Of a stretch of DNA of 64,000 nucleotides, positions 1-10,962 are shown in pieces. Below the pieces are notes generated by a model. The model had not been told where the DNA came from and made no database searches. It saw nothing but the letters and a program-made list of their open reading frames with translations. Every line of letters begins with the position of its first letter. Within the stretch, counting starts at the first letter, position 1. The DNA is from Scalesia atractyloides (Eukaryota; Streptophyta; Magnoliopsida; Asterales; Asteraceae): the NCBI GenBank assembly GCA_947069175.1, contig CAMTDV010000013.1:29701857-29765856 (forward strand), read 5' to 3'. The position numbers and the translations under genes are program-made.

Positions 1-1130
1 TTTGTATAACAATAATAATAATAATAATAATTCTGTAAGTAGATTTGTTGCTCATGTGGTGAAGTTAATTTGATTTTGTGTTCTCACGGTTTATTGATTT
101 TAAAACTACTTGCTATAGTTCCAATGAGCTAAAATACTTAGATGGTTTATTTGGTTGATGTTCATTTGAACATTACATGTGTCTATTTAGGTTATCTTTC
201 TACTTTAAACAGTATCTTTTACATATTCTTTGAAATAGAAAAGGTAAGCATTCAAGCTGATGAAATTGTTAATAATATCTGTGAGCGTGTATTGAGCAAT
301 ATAACAGAGAAGTAAGCTTTGAGAATGTCGTACTCTATAGCATTGCTCGTATACACGCTCTTGATGAGGCAAAAAGAATTTAAGTGAGATAAAATCATGT
401 ATAATAACCAAGTTTTAATTCGAATGGGTGAAGTTATAGATTTGGCTAAGGGATACGGATCAAATGATTTTGAAAGTAGCCCGAAGTCTTTTTTACATGC
501 ATGCAACCTTCAAAAGCATATTTTATACTATATATATTAAACACATCATTAGCTAAAAAAAAGGCTTTTTATCTTTTGTTTTTAGCCATAAATTTTTGGA
601 CTTTTTTGTTTTACCACTAAACTAATGTTTGCTTTGGTCTCAATTTTGCTTTTAATTACAATAATCTCATCTATGCTCATATATTTAACCTGTCTTTTTT
701 ATTGCATTTATGAAATTTACTAACCATCCTACAAGACACTTTATTCTTTTTTTATGTTTTGACTACAAAGGTTTTGGTTCTTACACTTTGACCCTTTTAA
801 ATTTTGTTAAGTTTTTTAAACCAATTTACATTCTTACCCCATGAGTTTTAATAAATTTTTCATACGTCCCATGAACTTTAATAGAGTTATTTTTACTCTT
901 TTAGACCCACATTACACTACAACCTCCGAATTTTAAAACAGTTATCGATTTAAATTTTAAACAAATTTTCGTTGTGACATCATGATTTTTTTACATGTTT
1001 CATATTTTTATATATAGTTTCAAATGATATTAATTTATGCTATTGTACTAGAAATTTGTAGCCAAAACATAAATAAATCATTGTTTGTTAACTAGACTTT
1101 TAATTGCTATGATTATTTTGGCTTTCCAAA
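1..1130. other. AT-rich intergenic stretch, no gene seen
   Basis: No reading frame here looks like a known protein. There is a short (AAT)n run at about 8-32 and an imperfect inverted repeat at 283-303 / 336-360 (see findings). The rest is AT-rich DNA without recognisable ends of mobile elements. Confidence 0.6.
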
Positions 1131-1138
1131 AAAGGTTA

Positions 1139-1173
1139 GTTCCCCGTCGCAACGTGCAGATGGGAACAACCTA
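1139..1173 (+). mobile_element. Possible Helitron 3' terminus
   Basis: The stretch has a GTTCCC...GGGAAC stem around the core CGTCGCAACG and is followed by CCTAG-T. This matches the pattern of plant Helitron 3' ends: a GC-rich hairpin just before CTRR, with insertion between A and T. No 5' end (TC) could be placed, so only a terminus or degraded fragment is claimed. It could also be a chance match. Confidence 0.3.
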
Positions 1174-1871
1174 GTTGTATACAATTTACAGTATCTTAAT
1201 AATATTATTGCTTAAATTATAGTTAATGCAATAATTATTTATTTTTCTTGAAAGTTATATAAGATGGACGAAAAAGTGCTTGCGGCTCACCCGGCCATGC
1301 CCATTTTGGCTTGTAATAAAACAACCTATATCAACATGATATCTTTTGATTCGTTACCTAACCTGCCTGACCATACTCATTTTTTGTTTAGGTCACCCAT
1401 GTAACTAGAAAACTTGTTCACATGGTGGATCATGAAGAGTACTAGCTACATAACTTCACTCCACCGACGCTGAAATTCGAACGGTTAACTCTTTCAATAA
1501 TTTTAATGATGGTGGAAATATAGGCGTGTCACGTGTGTTAAAACTGGTTTGGGTTGAAATGGATAATATTAACCATGTCAAAACAATTCGAGTTAGGTTT
1601 TAAAATTTCTGTAAATAATTCTTGTGTGAAGTATGAACAAAAAAACAATCTTGTAACAGTGTTAATCTAATTCTTTAAATAAAACGATTTAGGAGGTTGT
1701 ATGTATTAAAATATAAACTTTGAAGTACTTCCGGTCGCTTTGAACCATTCCCCTTGAGCTAATCATATTTGTTCCATTAAGAGTGGAATAAAACTCAAAT
1801 CAATCCATTCGTAACTAAACATGTCAATATTGGCACCCCTCCTTTTCAAGAATACTTGTGTTTTTTTTTCT

Positions 1872-2146
1872 TAACTAGCTCATCATCATCATCATCATCA
1901 TACTCAGTAAATCCAACCAATAGCAAAGCTAAGGTAGGGTCTGAGGAGGATAGATGTATACAGCCTTACCTCTACCCCGTAGGAACAAAGAGGCTGCTTC
2001 CAGTGAGACTCTCGGCTCGATTGTAGGTTTGTATCAAGCCTTGGACCTAAGGCACATAACACTCAAACAATCAGGACAGAGACTGATTGGTGCATGTACC
2101 CCCGTGTCTTTCAGCTATCAACGCCACCACATGATGCATGATTAAC
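1872..2146 (-). mobile_element. tRNA-derived SINE, Au-like
   Basis: Read on the minus strand this resembles the Au-type SINE of flowering plants. It has the GAGCCGAG..TCTC block, then GGAAGCAGCCTCTTTG, then GGGTAGAGGTAAGG, then a CAGACCCTACC block. It ends in GGATTTACTGAGTATGATG and a (GAT)n tail, now the CAT run at 1880-1903. The resemblance is recalled from the family and not aligned. The tRNA-like head should lie at the right end (about 2030-2146) and is degenerate. No clean target duplication was found. Confidence 0.6.
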
Positions 2147-2149
2147 CAT

Positions 2150-3047
2150 CCGTCGCTTTTAATGTTATTTTCACGAAATTAGTAAAATAACGTTAAAGTT
2201 AGTACCATTTCACTTTTGCCCCCCGAGCGCCCACACATATATACATTATATGTCCACACCGCAAGCGAGGCAAGTAGCTGATTATCTTATATGATATTTT
2301 ATGCAACCTTGAGTTGCTGAACGCCATTTTCTGGATTTAAGGAAGAAACATGGAAATGTTTTAGCTATATATATATACACCGACACCTTTCTCATGTTAT
2401 GTATGTGGTCAACCTATTTATATGGTGGTTGTTTCTAGTGAACTTGATCCTAATTAGATACATGTTTTTTATAACTCCGACGTCGCCTGAAATCTTTGGG
2501 TCCCACTAATCCTCTGCTAACCAATGACTATGTAAAACGCAAACCAATGGACCATGTAAAACGCAGCTTATGTTGAGCACAGTGAAAGTTGGCAACCCCC
2601 TTGATTTCTCCTGTTGATTGGTCTCACAATCATATGGGCTTAACTACTTGAATCTAAATATTTTTGTTGTAGTTTCAATAAAGGTTTAAACTATCCTTTC
2701 TATTCAAAGTTAATAGTCATCATCAATACAACTTTTTAATAACCTAGTTTTAGATCTTCAATTCTTCTTGACAATCAAAATCCTTAAGGCCCATTCCATG
2801 AAGCCCAAGCACCAATGGCTAAAGTTTGTATCAGTTAAGCCCAACCTTTTTGGTGGATTACACATGTTGGCTAAAAAATGTGAATTTTTCTAGAATTAAC
2901 TTCCGTTTTGCTTCCTATGGTTTGATCACTTTAATGGTTTTGCCCCAATCATTTAAAAATGATCATTTTTGTCCTTGTTTCGATCTTGTCGTCAGTTTGC
3001 TCCGCGAATCTAACTCCATCTAAAATGTCTGTTAACTATAAGGGTAC
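2150..3047. other. Intergenic stretch left of the TRIM array
   Basis: No gene recognised. The part from about 2890 to 3047 has the style of a degraded non-autonomous element (phrases such as CCTATGGTTTG also occur in the foldback element at 43513), but no terminal repeats could be paired. The TRIM array begins at 3048. Confidence 0.5.
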
Positions 3048-3712
3048 TGTAATAGCCCAGCGTAACCGCACCATGATATTGTCCGCTTTGGCAGCCAGCA
3101 CGTCTTCAGTGCCTGCCCCTCACGGCTTTAAAACGCGTCATGATGGTGAATATATCCAACCCCTTATAAGGAAGACTTTGTTTCCCTTCACAACCGATGT
3201 GGGATATCATGATCCACCCCCTTAAGAGGTCCAGGTCCTCTCGGGACCTGGCACCACCGGTCCGGCCCTTGCTCTAATACCATCTTTAACAGCGTAGCGT
3301 CACCACACTATGATATTGTCCGCTTTGGCAGCCAGCACGCCTTCAAGGCATGCCTCTCACGGCTTTTAAAATGCGTCATGATGGTGAAGGTATCCATCTC
3401 TTATAAGTAAGCCTTTGTTCCCTTTCACAACCGATGTGGGATATCATAATCCACCTCCTTAAGGGGTCCAGCGTCCTCGAGGGACCTGGCACCACCGGTC
3501 CGGCCCTGACTCTGATATCATCTATAACAGCCCAGCGTAACCGCACCATGATATTGTCCGCTTTAGCAGCCAACACTCCTTCAGCGCCTGCCCCTCACGG
3601 CTTTTAAAACGCGTCATGATGGTGAAGATATCCAGCCCCATATAAGAAAGCCTTTGTTCCCCTTCACAACCGATGTGGGATCCCGCGAGTACGTTGTACC
3701 CCTTAAGGGGGG

Positions 3713-3882
3713 TGGATTATGATATCCCACATCGGTTGTGAAGGGGAACAAAGGCTTCCTTATAAGGGGCTGGATACCTTCACCATCATAACGTGTTTTA
3801 AAAGTCGTGAGGGGCAGGCGCTGAAGGAGTACTGGCTGCTAAAGTTGACAATATCATGGTGCGGTTACGTTGGGCTGTTATA
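3713..3882 (+). repeat. Reference copy of the TRIM LTR
   Basis: This is the clearest plus-oriented LTR. It starts TGGATTATG, carries ATCCCACATCG at 3724-3734 and TTATAA at 3760-3765, and ends at GTTATA just before the primer site TGGTATTAAAGC (3885), which has mutated from TGGTATCAGAGC. Homologous copies in this window differ by scattered substitutions, mostly C to T or G to A, as expected for old methylated copies. Confidence 0.85.
3724..3765 (+). promoter_or_regulatory. snRNA-type promoter module: USE plus TATA in TRIM LTR
   Basis: ATCCCACATCG fits the plant snRNA upstream sequence element (RTCCCACATCG). The gap to TTATAA is exactly 25 bp, the spacing typical of RNA polymerase III U6/U3 genes rather than the roughly 33-bp spacing of Pol II snRNA genes. 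The module recurs in most LTR copies here, for example 4201-4242. Transcription from it is inferred, not shown. Confidence 0.6.
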
Positions 3883-4245
3883 GATGGTATTAAAGCCAGG
3901 GTCGGACCAGTGGTGCCAGGTTTCGGGAGGACACTGGACCCCTTAAGGGGGTGGAGTATGATAGCCCATATCGGTTGTGAAGGAGAACAAAGGCTTCCTT
4001 ATAAGGGGCTTGATACCTTCACCATCATGACGCATTTTAAAGCCGTGAGAGGCAGGTGCTTAAGGGTGCTGGCTGCCAAAGGGGACAATATCATGGTGCG
4101 GTTACGCTGGGCTGTTATAGATGGTATCAGAGCAAGGGCCGGACTGGTGGTACTAGGTCCCGCGAGGACGATGGACCCAGTAAGGGGGGTGGATTATGAT
4201 ATCCCACATCGGTTGTAAAGGGGAATAAAGGCTACCTTATAAGGG

Positions 4246-4250
4246 GCTAT
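4246..4250. repeat. Target duplication of Tekay element, left (GCTAT)
   Basis: It pairs with GCTGT at 40665-40669 with one mismatch. Joining the flanks rebuilds the TRIM LTR (AAGGGGCT-ATACC), proving insertion into it about 4 bp downstream of its TATA motif. Confidence 0.8.
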
Positions 4251-4344
4251 TGTAACACCTGTAAAATCGTGTCCAATAGTATAGTGACCGTGTTGTATTT
4301 TAAATATAGTCTATTAAAGACCAATAAGGACTAAAGGCGTCAAC

Positions 4345-4565
4345 ATGCTCAAACTGAGCCTCTGAGTGACGGTCCGATGTCAACATGCATAAATAACAGC
4401 CTCTGAGTGACTGATACGTCAACATGCTTGAATCATTAGCCTCTGAGTGACTGATATGTCAACATGCTTGAAACTTGGCCTCTAAGTGACTGATATGTCA
4501 ACATGCCCAGCCTCTGAGTGACATCGGAATCAACATGCTTATAGTAAGCCTCTGAGTGATCCTTT
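4345..4565 (+). repeat. Tandem repeat of about 35-45 bp in Tekay LTR
   Basis: About six copies of a unit combine GTCAACATGC with GCCTCTGAGTGAC. They lie in the U3 region upstream of the TATA box, which is where enhancer-like repeats of LTRs usually sit. The 3' LTR has the same block at 37345-37565. Confidence 0.8.
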
Positions 4566-5050
4566 GTGAAGTCCTAACTCTCATTCGTGTCATTTGTTGG
4601 ACGTGAGGGTTCAATTTTGTAAATATGTGAAAGTTGGATAATGGAGGGATTAAAAGTGTCATACCTCTGAGTGACCTTTTAACGAACCGAGAGCTCGACA
4701 ATGTCCAGGCATAATCCCGGGTATGCCAAGTATTGGCTACGGAGGGCTAAAAGTGCCAAAAAGGTGTTTAAAAAGGTTTTTAGAAGCTTTATAAAGTTAA
4801 GGGGTTAAAAGTGTCAAAGTTTGAAACTGGCCTTATGGCGGACGCTGGCCCCGAGAGATAAGGCCTGGGTCTCTCGCGGGGTGCAAGAAGCCCTCTGCTG
4901 CAGAAAGTTTTGCTTGGTCTCCAAACAAAACTCCAAAAACCATGTATTCGAAACTATGGACTTGTAATCAGCTATGCTACGTTTTAGGACACTTGTAAGC
5001 TCCCTCTTACACCCCTAAACACCTGGCTTCACCTCCTTTGAGTTCTCCAA

Positions 5051-5060
5051 CTATAAATAG
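5051..5060 (+). promoter_or_regulatory. TATA box of Tekay 5' LTR
   Basis: CTATAAATAG is followed by a CT-rich leader. A transcription start about 30 bp downstream would be near 5085. The motif is unchanged in the 3' LTR at 38037-38046, supporting function in the founder element. Confidence 0.65.
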
Positions 5061-7688
5061 GTGATCAAGTTCACCATTTGAACTTGCACCTTTCTTATTC
5101 ATACTTTTCTCCCTCCTCTAGAAGTTCCTAGCTAAAAGGAGCATCCAACATAGTTCTTTTGCACCCTAGGAATCACTAGTAAGTGTTCCTTCATTGTGCA
5201 TTTTCGTTTATAGGCTTGTATAGCCAAAAGTCAAGCGTTTTACAGAAAACGCTTTGACTTTCGGTTAAGACCATTATGGTCCAGCCATTGTTCGAAACGA
5301 ACATGGCTAAGTGATTGTAAAGAGGTAGGTGTTAGTCCCTATAAAGGGCACCTTCTGAAGATCACGTTTGAAGACCAATTGACGGGTCAAAGTTATGATA
5401 TTAAAAAGTCAAACATGCCATTTTTCGGAAAAATCATAAATTGATCTTATATATGTTATGAAACATGTTTGGACACTTAAACAAGTTCGTAATAATTATT
5501 AGAACATGTGAGAACATGTTCGGCATGTCAATTTCAGTTCTAGGGTCGATTCGCAACCGAAAGTCGCGAAGTTTGACTTCTGCTTTGACTTTCTATTCTT
5601 ACCCGATTTAGATTAGTTACCTACTGATCTAAAGTTGCATTATGATCATAATATAATGTAGCATAACCCTCTGAGGTTATATTACATGATCATAATCAGA
5701 ATCAAAGTTTATGCGCAAGTTCCATAATTATGCCATCTTTGACCAAAATGTCCTTTTTGCATAAAACAAGGTTTTAAATGGTAATGAACTTAAAAATGAG
5801 TTTTATACTGATGCAATATTATAAGTAGGATTATTTGGGATGCTAAACTAAGTTATAAACTGAGTTTTCAAGCAAGTCCTTAAACTATCTCGATAAATGG
5901 CGATTTTAGCCCATGTGGCTCATAAACTAGTTTTAATCAAATCTTTTCAAGGTAAATCTTTTACCTACTGATATGTTATATTAAATAACATATCTAAGAA
6001 ATTTTAATCTGAACTTAACATCAGTTTTCGTGAAAATCGCATAAAGACGCCATTTTACGACATAAACGCCATTTAGAAGCATAGTATGGTTTTAAACCAT
6101 ATTAATTAACCAAGACTTGTTACCTACTGATTTTAAAACTTATTTTAAACATGTTTACAGTAGGTAAATGTTATAATCTCAGAATCTCAAATAACTTATA
6201 AACTTTGTGTAAAATGACCAAAATGCCCCTTCGGTGCATAGTTTGGTCATAAAAGATAATTTACACATATAATTGACATCCTACTGATATTATATTATAA
6301 ATAAATTATTTTTCTAGAATACTTATGATTATAAACTTAAAATATATTCAAGTTTCTTTTGTACGGTATATAATTACCGAAATACCCTTATAAGGCATAA
6401 TTTCGTTTTAAAACCTTAACGGGCATACAAGTTGATATCCTACTGATATCTTAACTTATTTAAAATATAATGGCATATAGAACTTGTCCATGACTTATCC
6501 GGTTACCCATTATCGCTATAAGCATATGGTTGATTATACATAACTAGTTTACGGAATTTAACCGAAACGGGTTTAACCTTGTCATTTAAATTTCAAAATC
6601 CAGAATATAAATTGTTTACCCATATTATGCAAGTCAAAGTACTTGTCGGGTTTAAACTGTATTCTACCTGATCATCGTTTAATCAAGCGTTATACGTATT
6701 GATCATGTACACTACTCGGTCTAAGTCTATGACTTAAATAAAGACCGTTAGTATTAATTGGTTAGCTTATGCCATAATCCAGACTAGAGCCTTGCCGGTA
6801 CATGCTATCTGCAATTAAGTACTTTTGCATACAGCTGAGTTAATAAAATTAAAAGAAGACTAGCTCAGGTATATACTCTCGACTTATTTTCCCCATACGA
6901 GCTTGGGATATGGTAAACTATTACCGCTTGGTCAGAAATGAGATCAATCGGATGCCGGATTGTGGCTAGTAAATCCGCATATTCTGTTTTAATCAGTTTT
7001 GTTTGATAACTTAAACATCGGGGGTTAAATTACCGTGTCCTGGATAACCTCGGCTCATTAGATTAGTTAATGGCCATGACCTTAGCGCGGGGTGTAGGCA
7101 TACACCTGACAGACGCTCAAATGCAAATTACCCAAGACGTTGGGGATAACTCCTCTGTGAGTTCTAAGTGGTGTGTATTTAATCATGTCTCGATCTCTGT
7201 ACTAGGCCCTGTATGTATGGACAAACATGTGAATCTGTTAACAAGGTTACAAAGCAACTTTCCCAAGTTATAAAAGATTTTGTGCCCTGTGCACTTAAAA
7301 TCATTTTAAAATGTTTTCAAAATGAGTCAGTTGGGTGTATTTACCAGCAAAAGCTGACGTATCGTCTAAAGACTAAATTGCAGTACAATACGAAATAGGC
7401 CGGAAGCTGCTCGCTAGTGATTAAGAGGATCTTGCAAATCCTTATATCTCCCTAAAGTTTGTTTTATATTCTTTCTTTATACATTTTATGACCCGCCTAT
7501 GGATCTTCTATTACGAGCCTGTATATTATTTAGTATTTCCGAACATTTGGTTTGTAATAGTAATTTTACTCCAAGACTTCTGCTGTGCCGTGTTAATTGA
7601 CTATGACATTATCAACTGACGTCACAATACTCCCCACCCGGGCCCACCGGTGTTTGGATTTGGGTTGGAAATCCGGGGTGTGACAGGT

Positions 7689-7701
7689 TGGTATCAGAGC
7701 C
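7689..7701 (+). other. Primer-binding site (initiator Met tRNA), Tekay
   Basis: TGGTATCAGAGCC begins three bases after the end of the 5' LTR and is complementary to the 3' end of plant initiator-Met tRNA, the usual primer of these elements. Confidence 0.85.
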
Positions 7702-7857
7702 AACGTTTGAGAGAATTAAACACTACCCTTCTTGTGTTTAATCTCAAACTTACACGAGCACATTCCTTAGACTTCCCAGTCTAGGCATTGACCTAGGATT
7801 TACTCATTTCATTATTAAGTTATTAGTATTGTTTTTGAATTGATTTTTAACAGGAAA

Positions 7858-8948
7858 ATGCCGCCACGTGTGAGAGGACAAATTGGAAGAGGAAAAGGTC
7901 CAATGAGAGGAGGACCATCAGGACGCATCCCTTCTCAACCTCACAACTCTGATTCATACCAAGAATCAGGAGATTCGTCTCCTTGGCAACCAGCGGGACA
8001 TTCCCATAGACACTCACCCCCACATTCTCAAAATTCTTACAACTCTCACCACTCCTATCATTCACACCATTCTCACCATTCCCATCATTCCTATCATGAA
8101 GAATTTAACCCTAATACTACTTTAACACACCTCCAGCCGATCAAAATCAGTTGGACCAGCCGAACCCTATGGACGAGGACCCCGACCCGGAGATGCCACC
8201 TTCAGGATCGAATACGCATCCTATAGAAATTTCGAGTTATTCGAACTCTTACGCCAGATCGCCTTACCAAGGTCCTAATGAATGGGACCAATATTGGAAC
8301 CAATTCACCTTCGCCCACACTCCCTCTCATCACTCTCAACTACCTCCTGTTCAAGAAGATGTCCACATGGAACCGGTGGACCAACCTCAACCACCAACTG
8401 AACCACTAAGGAAGAAGCGTGGAGCACGTATGTCGGTACGTGCAGGACAAAGTTCGGGATCGCTGCCACCTTTGCCCAATTCCTACCCCACAATTCAAGA
8501 GGACCCACAAATGGGTGGACCCTCTAATGTTTCACCTATAGTGGAACCAACATCAACACCCGCACCTACAGTTCAACCACCACCATCAGGTTATACTAAC
8601 CCAATTCCCACATATCCAGACACATCTGGATATAATCCTTTTAACCCGTCTACACCGGTAGACTATCAAGCATGGTCACAAGACCCCTATATGCAAGCAT
8701 TTATGTGCAATGCACTTTACCCGTCTCTTTTCCCACCTGCTTATCCACCGACTGGATATCCGACTTATGGATACCAGTATCCAGTTATGCCACAACTACA
8801 ACCACAACCTCCGCCGCCACTTGAGGCCATTAATGAGGCCTTGGAACGAATGAAAGAAATGCAGCAGCAGGCGGAGAAAACGGAGAAGAAGACGAAAAAG
8901 TTCTTCAAGAAACTCTCCAAGTTGGTAAAAGGAAAGAAGGACGAGTGA
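7858..8948 (+). pseudogene. Extra Pro/His-rich ORF upstream of gag in Tekay element
   Basis: The ORF begins MPPRVRGQIGRGKGPMRGG, an Arg/Gly-rich start. A Ser/His-rich stretch follows (repeated SYHSHHSHHS), then a long Pro/Tyr/Gln-rich region. It ends in a charged tail of about 45 residues predicted to be helical (EALERMKEMQQQ...) with many Lys. One frameshift near 8113-8118 (two extra bases) separates the start from the rest; otherwise it is open to the stop at 8946-8948. I do not recognise a standard gag, protease or pol domain. Low-complexity basic proteins of this kind may bind nucleic acid. The real gag begins about 1.1 kb later, so this is an added reading frame whose function is unknown. 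Confidence 0.6.
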
Positions 8949-10020
8949 AGTCTCTTCTAATTATATGTAGTCCTTGCGAGGACATTGTCGTTTCTTTAGT
9001 CCCTGCATGGACATTTTATTTCTTTAAAAAGTCCTTGCATGGAATGTTTATTTCATTTTTCTAGTATTGTAATTTCTAAATTGGAATTTAATGGAGTACT
9101 TTTGGAATTATATATATATGTATTCATCCTCTTCAAACGAGCGTCTCGATTTTACTCGAAATTTATGCTCTGTGATATAATTCCAAAAAGATCTTAATGG
9201 TTTTGATTTGCCAAGTGGCACAGACTACACATTTGGCCAAATTATAAATGATAGTTAAGTACGAAGGGGTCTTCTATCAGGATAGTTAAGGGAAGTTATC
9301 CTTCTATCCAAAGGTGGTGGACTTAAGTTCAAGCCTCCAAGTCGTTAAGGTCAGTGCGACCGGGACTATGAATCAACCATTAAGGTACTCTTATGTTAAC
9401 ATTTAGAATGTTCATACTCCTGGTAGTGTGACTTGAGGAATCACACTAGCCTTCAAGGTAAAAGGACTATGTCCTGGCCTGATATAGCCCATGTGATCAA
9501 AATTGATCCCGGCTAATATCATCAGTGCGATGATAATAAACATCCATTAGTGATGTATTTTGCCCTTGGGCTATGATTAAACATCCATTAGTGATGTATT
9601 GCCCTTGGGGCTATGATTAAACATCCATTAGTGATGTATTGCCCTTGGGGCTATGATTCAAACATCCATTAGAGATGTAGTGCCTCCGGGCCATATTTTA
9701 TGTCCATTAGTGATAGGCCTATGTGCCATATTTTATGTCATTCGAGACAAGCTTATAAGCTAAATATAATTGTCAATTACGACAATGACAGTTGTGACAT
9801 TGCGATCCATTGTCTATAGTATATGGACTATGTACAAATTGTAATTTGCCTTTAATGGTCCTATTAAGACCTAGGCCAAATATAGTTATGTTAAGCCTAA
9901 GAGTTGTGATGTTATTCACACTAGAACAGGCAATTGATTGTTATATCCAATGTTTTTAAGACCAATATGGTTGACATACCATGGCTAAGTGAAGCTTTAT
10001 TGGTGTATAGAACCCAAGGC
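8949..10020 (+). other. Non-coding spacer between extra ORF and gag (Tekay)
   Basis: No convincing frame is present. At about 9535-9740 there are three to five imperfect tandem copies of a unit of about 50 bp built on CATCCATTAGTGATGTA and GGGCTATGATT. Such repeat-bearing spacers are common in large gypsy elements. Confidence 0.6.
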
Positions 10021-10027
10021 ATAAAGA

Positions 10028-10962
10028 TGGCTAACTCGAACGAGGCACAAAGTAGCCACCGGAATGTTGAATCTAACAAAGTCGAAAACAGAGATATCGA
10101 TAATGATAATTTTCAAGCTCGCATTGACGTGACAGTTGAAAAGGCCATGGGAAAGGCTATCGAAAGGCTTAGAGAATCGAGTGCTACTCGATCTAGACCC
10201 TTATCTATTCCACCATCTTCAGCTCATAAGGAGAGCTTCATTCACTCTTCGAATGCAAAGAGTGAACCAAGGAAAATAGATTTTGCTGAAAGGTCCCGTT
10301 CTGATTAAAGACGGATGTACCTATAAGTATTTCATCTCCTGCAAGCCCCGAGACTTTAACGGGGAGAAAGGAGCTGTGGAAGCCCTAAAGTGGCTAGACG
10401 AGATGGAAACAATTGTAGATATCAGTAACTGTGCTGATAAGGATGTGGTCAAGTATGTATCACAGTCCTTTAAGAGCGATGCCCTAATCTTGTGGAAAGC
10501 CATGATTCAGTCTACAGGTGAAGTACACCTGTATAATTTGGGGATGGTCCAAATTTGTGGACCTTCTTAAGGAAACCTACTGCCCACCCCATGAGGTGGA
10601 GAAATTAGAGACCGACTTCTTGTCTCTTTCTATGAAAAACCTAGATTGTCGGAAATATGTTTCCGATTTCAATTCCCTATCTAGGTTAGTTTCCTATTTG
10701 ATAACCCCAGAGCCCAAACGCATTACGCGTTTTATTAATGGGTTAGCGCCCAAGATAAAGGGCATGGTAAAGGCTGCTCAGCCTACTACCTATAGGTCTG
10801 CTGTTGACCTATCTCTCTCCCTCACCCTTGATCTAGTGAGACAAAAGTCAGTTAAGTCTAAAACTAATAGAAAAAGGAAGAGGGAAGATGACAACTCCCA
10901 TAGGTTTAATAAGAAAAATAAAGGGGGATTTAGGTTTAAAGGGGACCAAGGCAAGACGGCTG
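10028..10962 (+). pseudogene. gag, N-terminal part (Tekay), interrupted
   Basis: It starts MANSNEAQSSHRNVE and runs through a capsid-type retrotransposon gag domain: CKPRDFNGEKGAVEALKWL, then FVDLLKETYCPPHEVEKLE, then YLITPEPKRITRFINGLAP. It ends in a Lys/Arg-rich linker. Frameshifts lie near 10290 and 10520. At 10962 it is cut by the Athila-type insertion and the frame resumes at 33666 with the zinc knuckles. The protein would package RNA and form virus-like particles in the cytoplasm. It is non-functional as it stands. Confidence 0.8.
10958..10962. repeat. Target duplication GGCTG, left, of Athila-type element
   Basis: It is repeated perfectly at 33661-33665. Removing the insert and one copy joins the gag frame across the gap. 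Confidence 0.9.

Larger units (their letters stand above)
3048..4250. mobile_element. TRIM/SMART-type mini LTR retrotransposon array, left half
   Basis: The array has about 169-bp LTR copies separated by about 70-bp internal segments. Minus-oriented copies lie at 3048-3216, 3285-3453 and 3523-about 3681 (truncated). Plus-oriented copies lie at 3713-3882, 3952-4119 and 4190-4250 (cut by the Tekay insertion). In plus orientation each LTR starts TGGATTATGATATCCC and ends GGGCTGTTACA or a variant. It is followed after two bases by TGGTATCAGAGC, the initiator-Met tRNA primer-binding site, and preceded by the purine-rich CCTTAAGGGGGG. Primer site, polypurine tract and LTR together identify a terminal-repeat retrotransposon in miniature; nothing is coded. 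Tandem sharing of LTRs suggests unequal recombination. Confidence 0.88.
4251..7685 (+). repeat. Tekay-type 5' LTR
   Basis: It starts TGTAACACC and ends GGGGTGTGACA, directly before the primer site. It contains a block of short tandem repeats (4345-4560), a TATA box at 5051-5060 and a GTAAGT splice-donor-like site at about 5180. Compared by eye with the 3' LTR, a stretch of about 150 bp around the TATA box shows about five differences, and indels occur elsewhere, so the insertion is not recent. Confidence 0.9.

Noticed and set aside
3376..4218. Protein-coding genes from open frames across the TRIM array (also at 41497-41920)
   Set aside because: The frames are chance read-through of a non-coding tandem repeat; similar peptides recur with each repeat unit and shift frame with indels.
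4345..4565. CRISPR-like array
   Set aside because: Short regular repeats, but they lie in a plant LTR, vary in sequence, and are present in both LTR copies; they are U3 tandem repeats.
7070..7398. Small genes in the Tekay LTR (also 40050-40253)
   Set aside because: Open frames of about 60 codons inside the LTR with no domain, differing between the two LTRs; chance frames.
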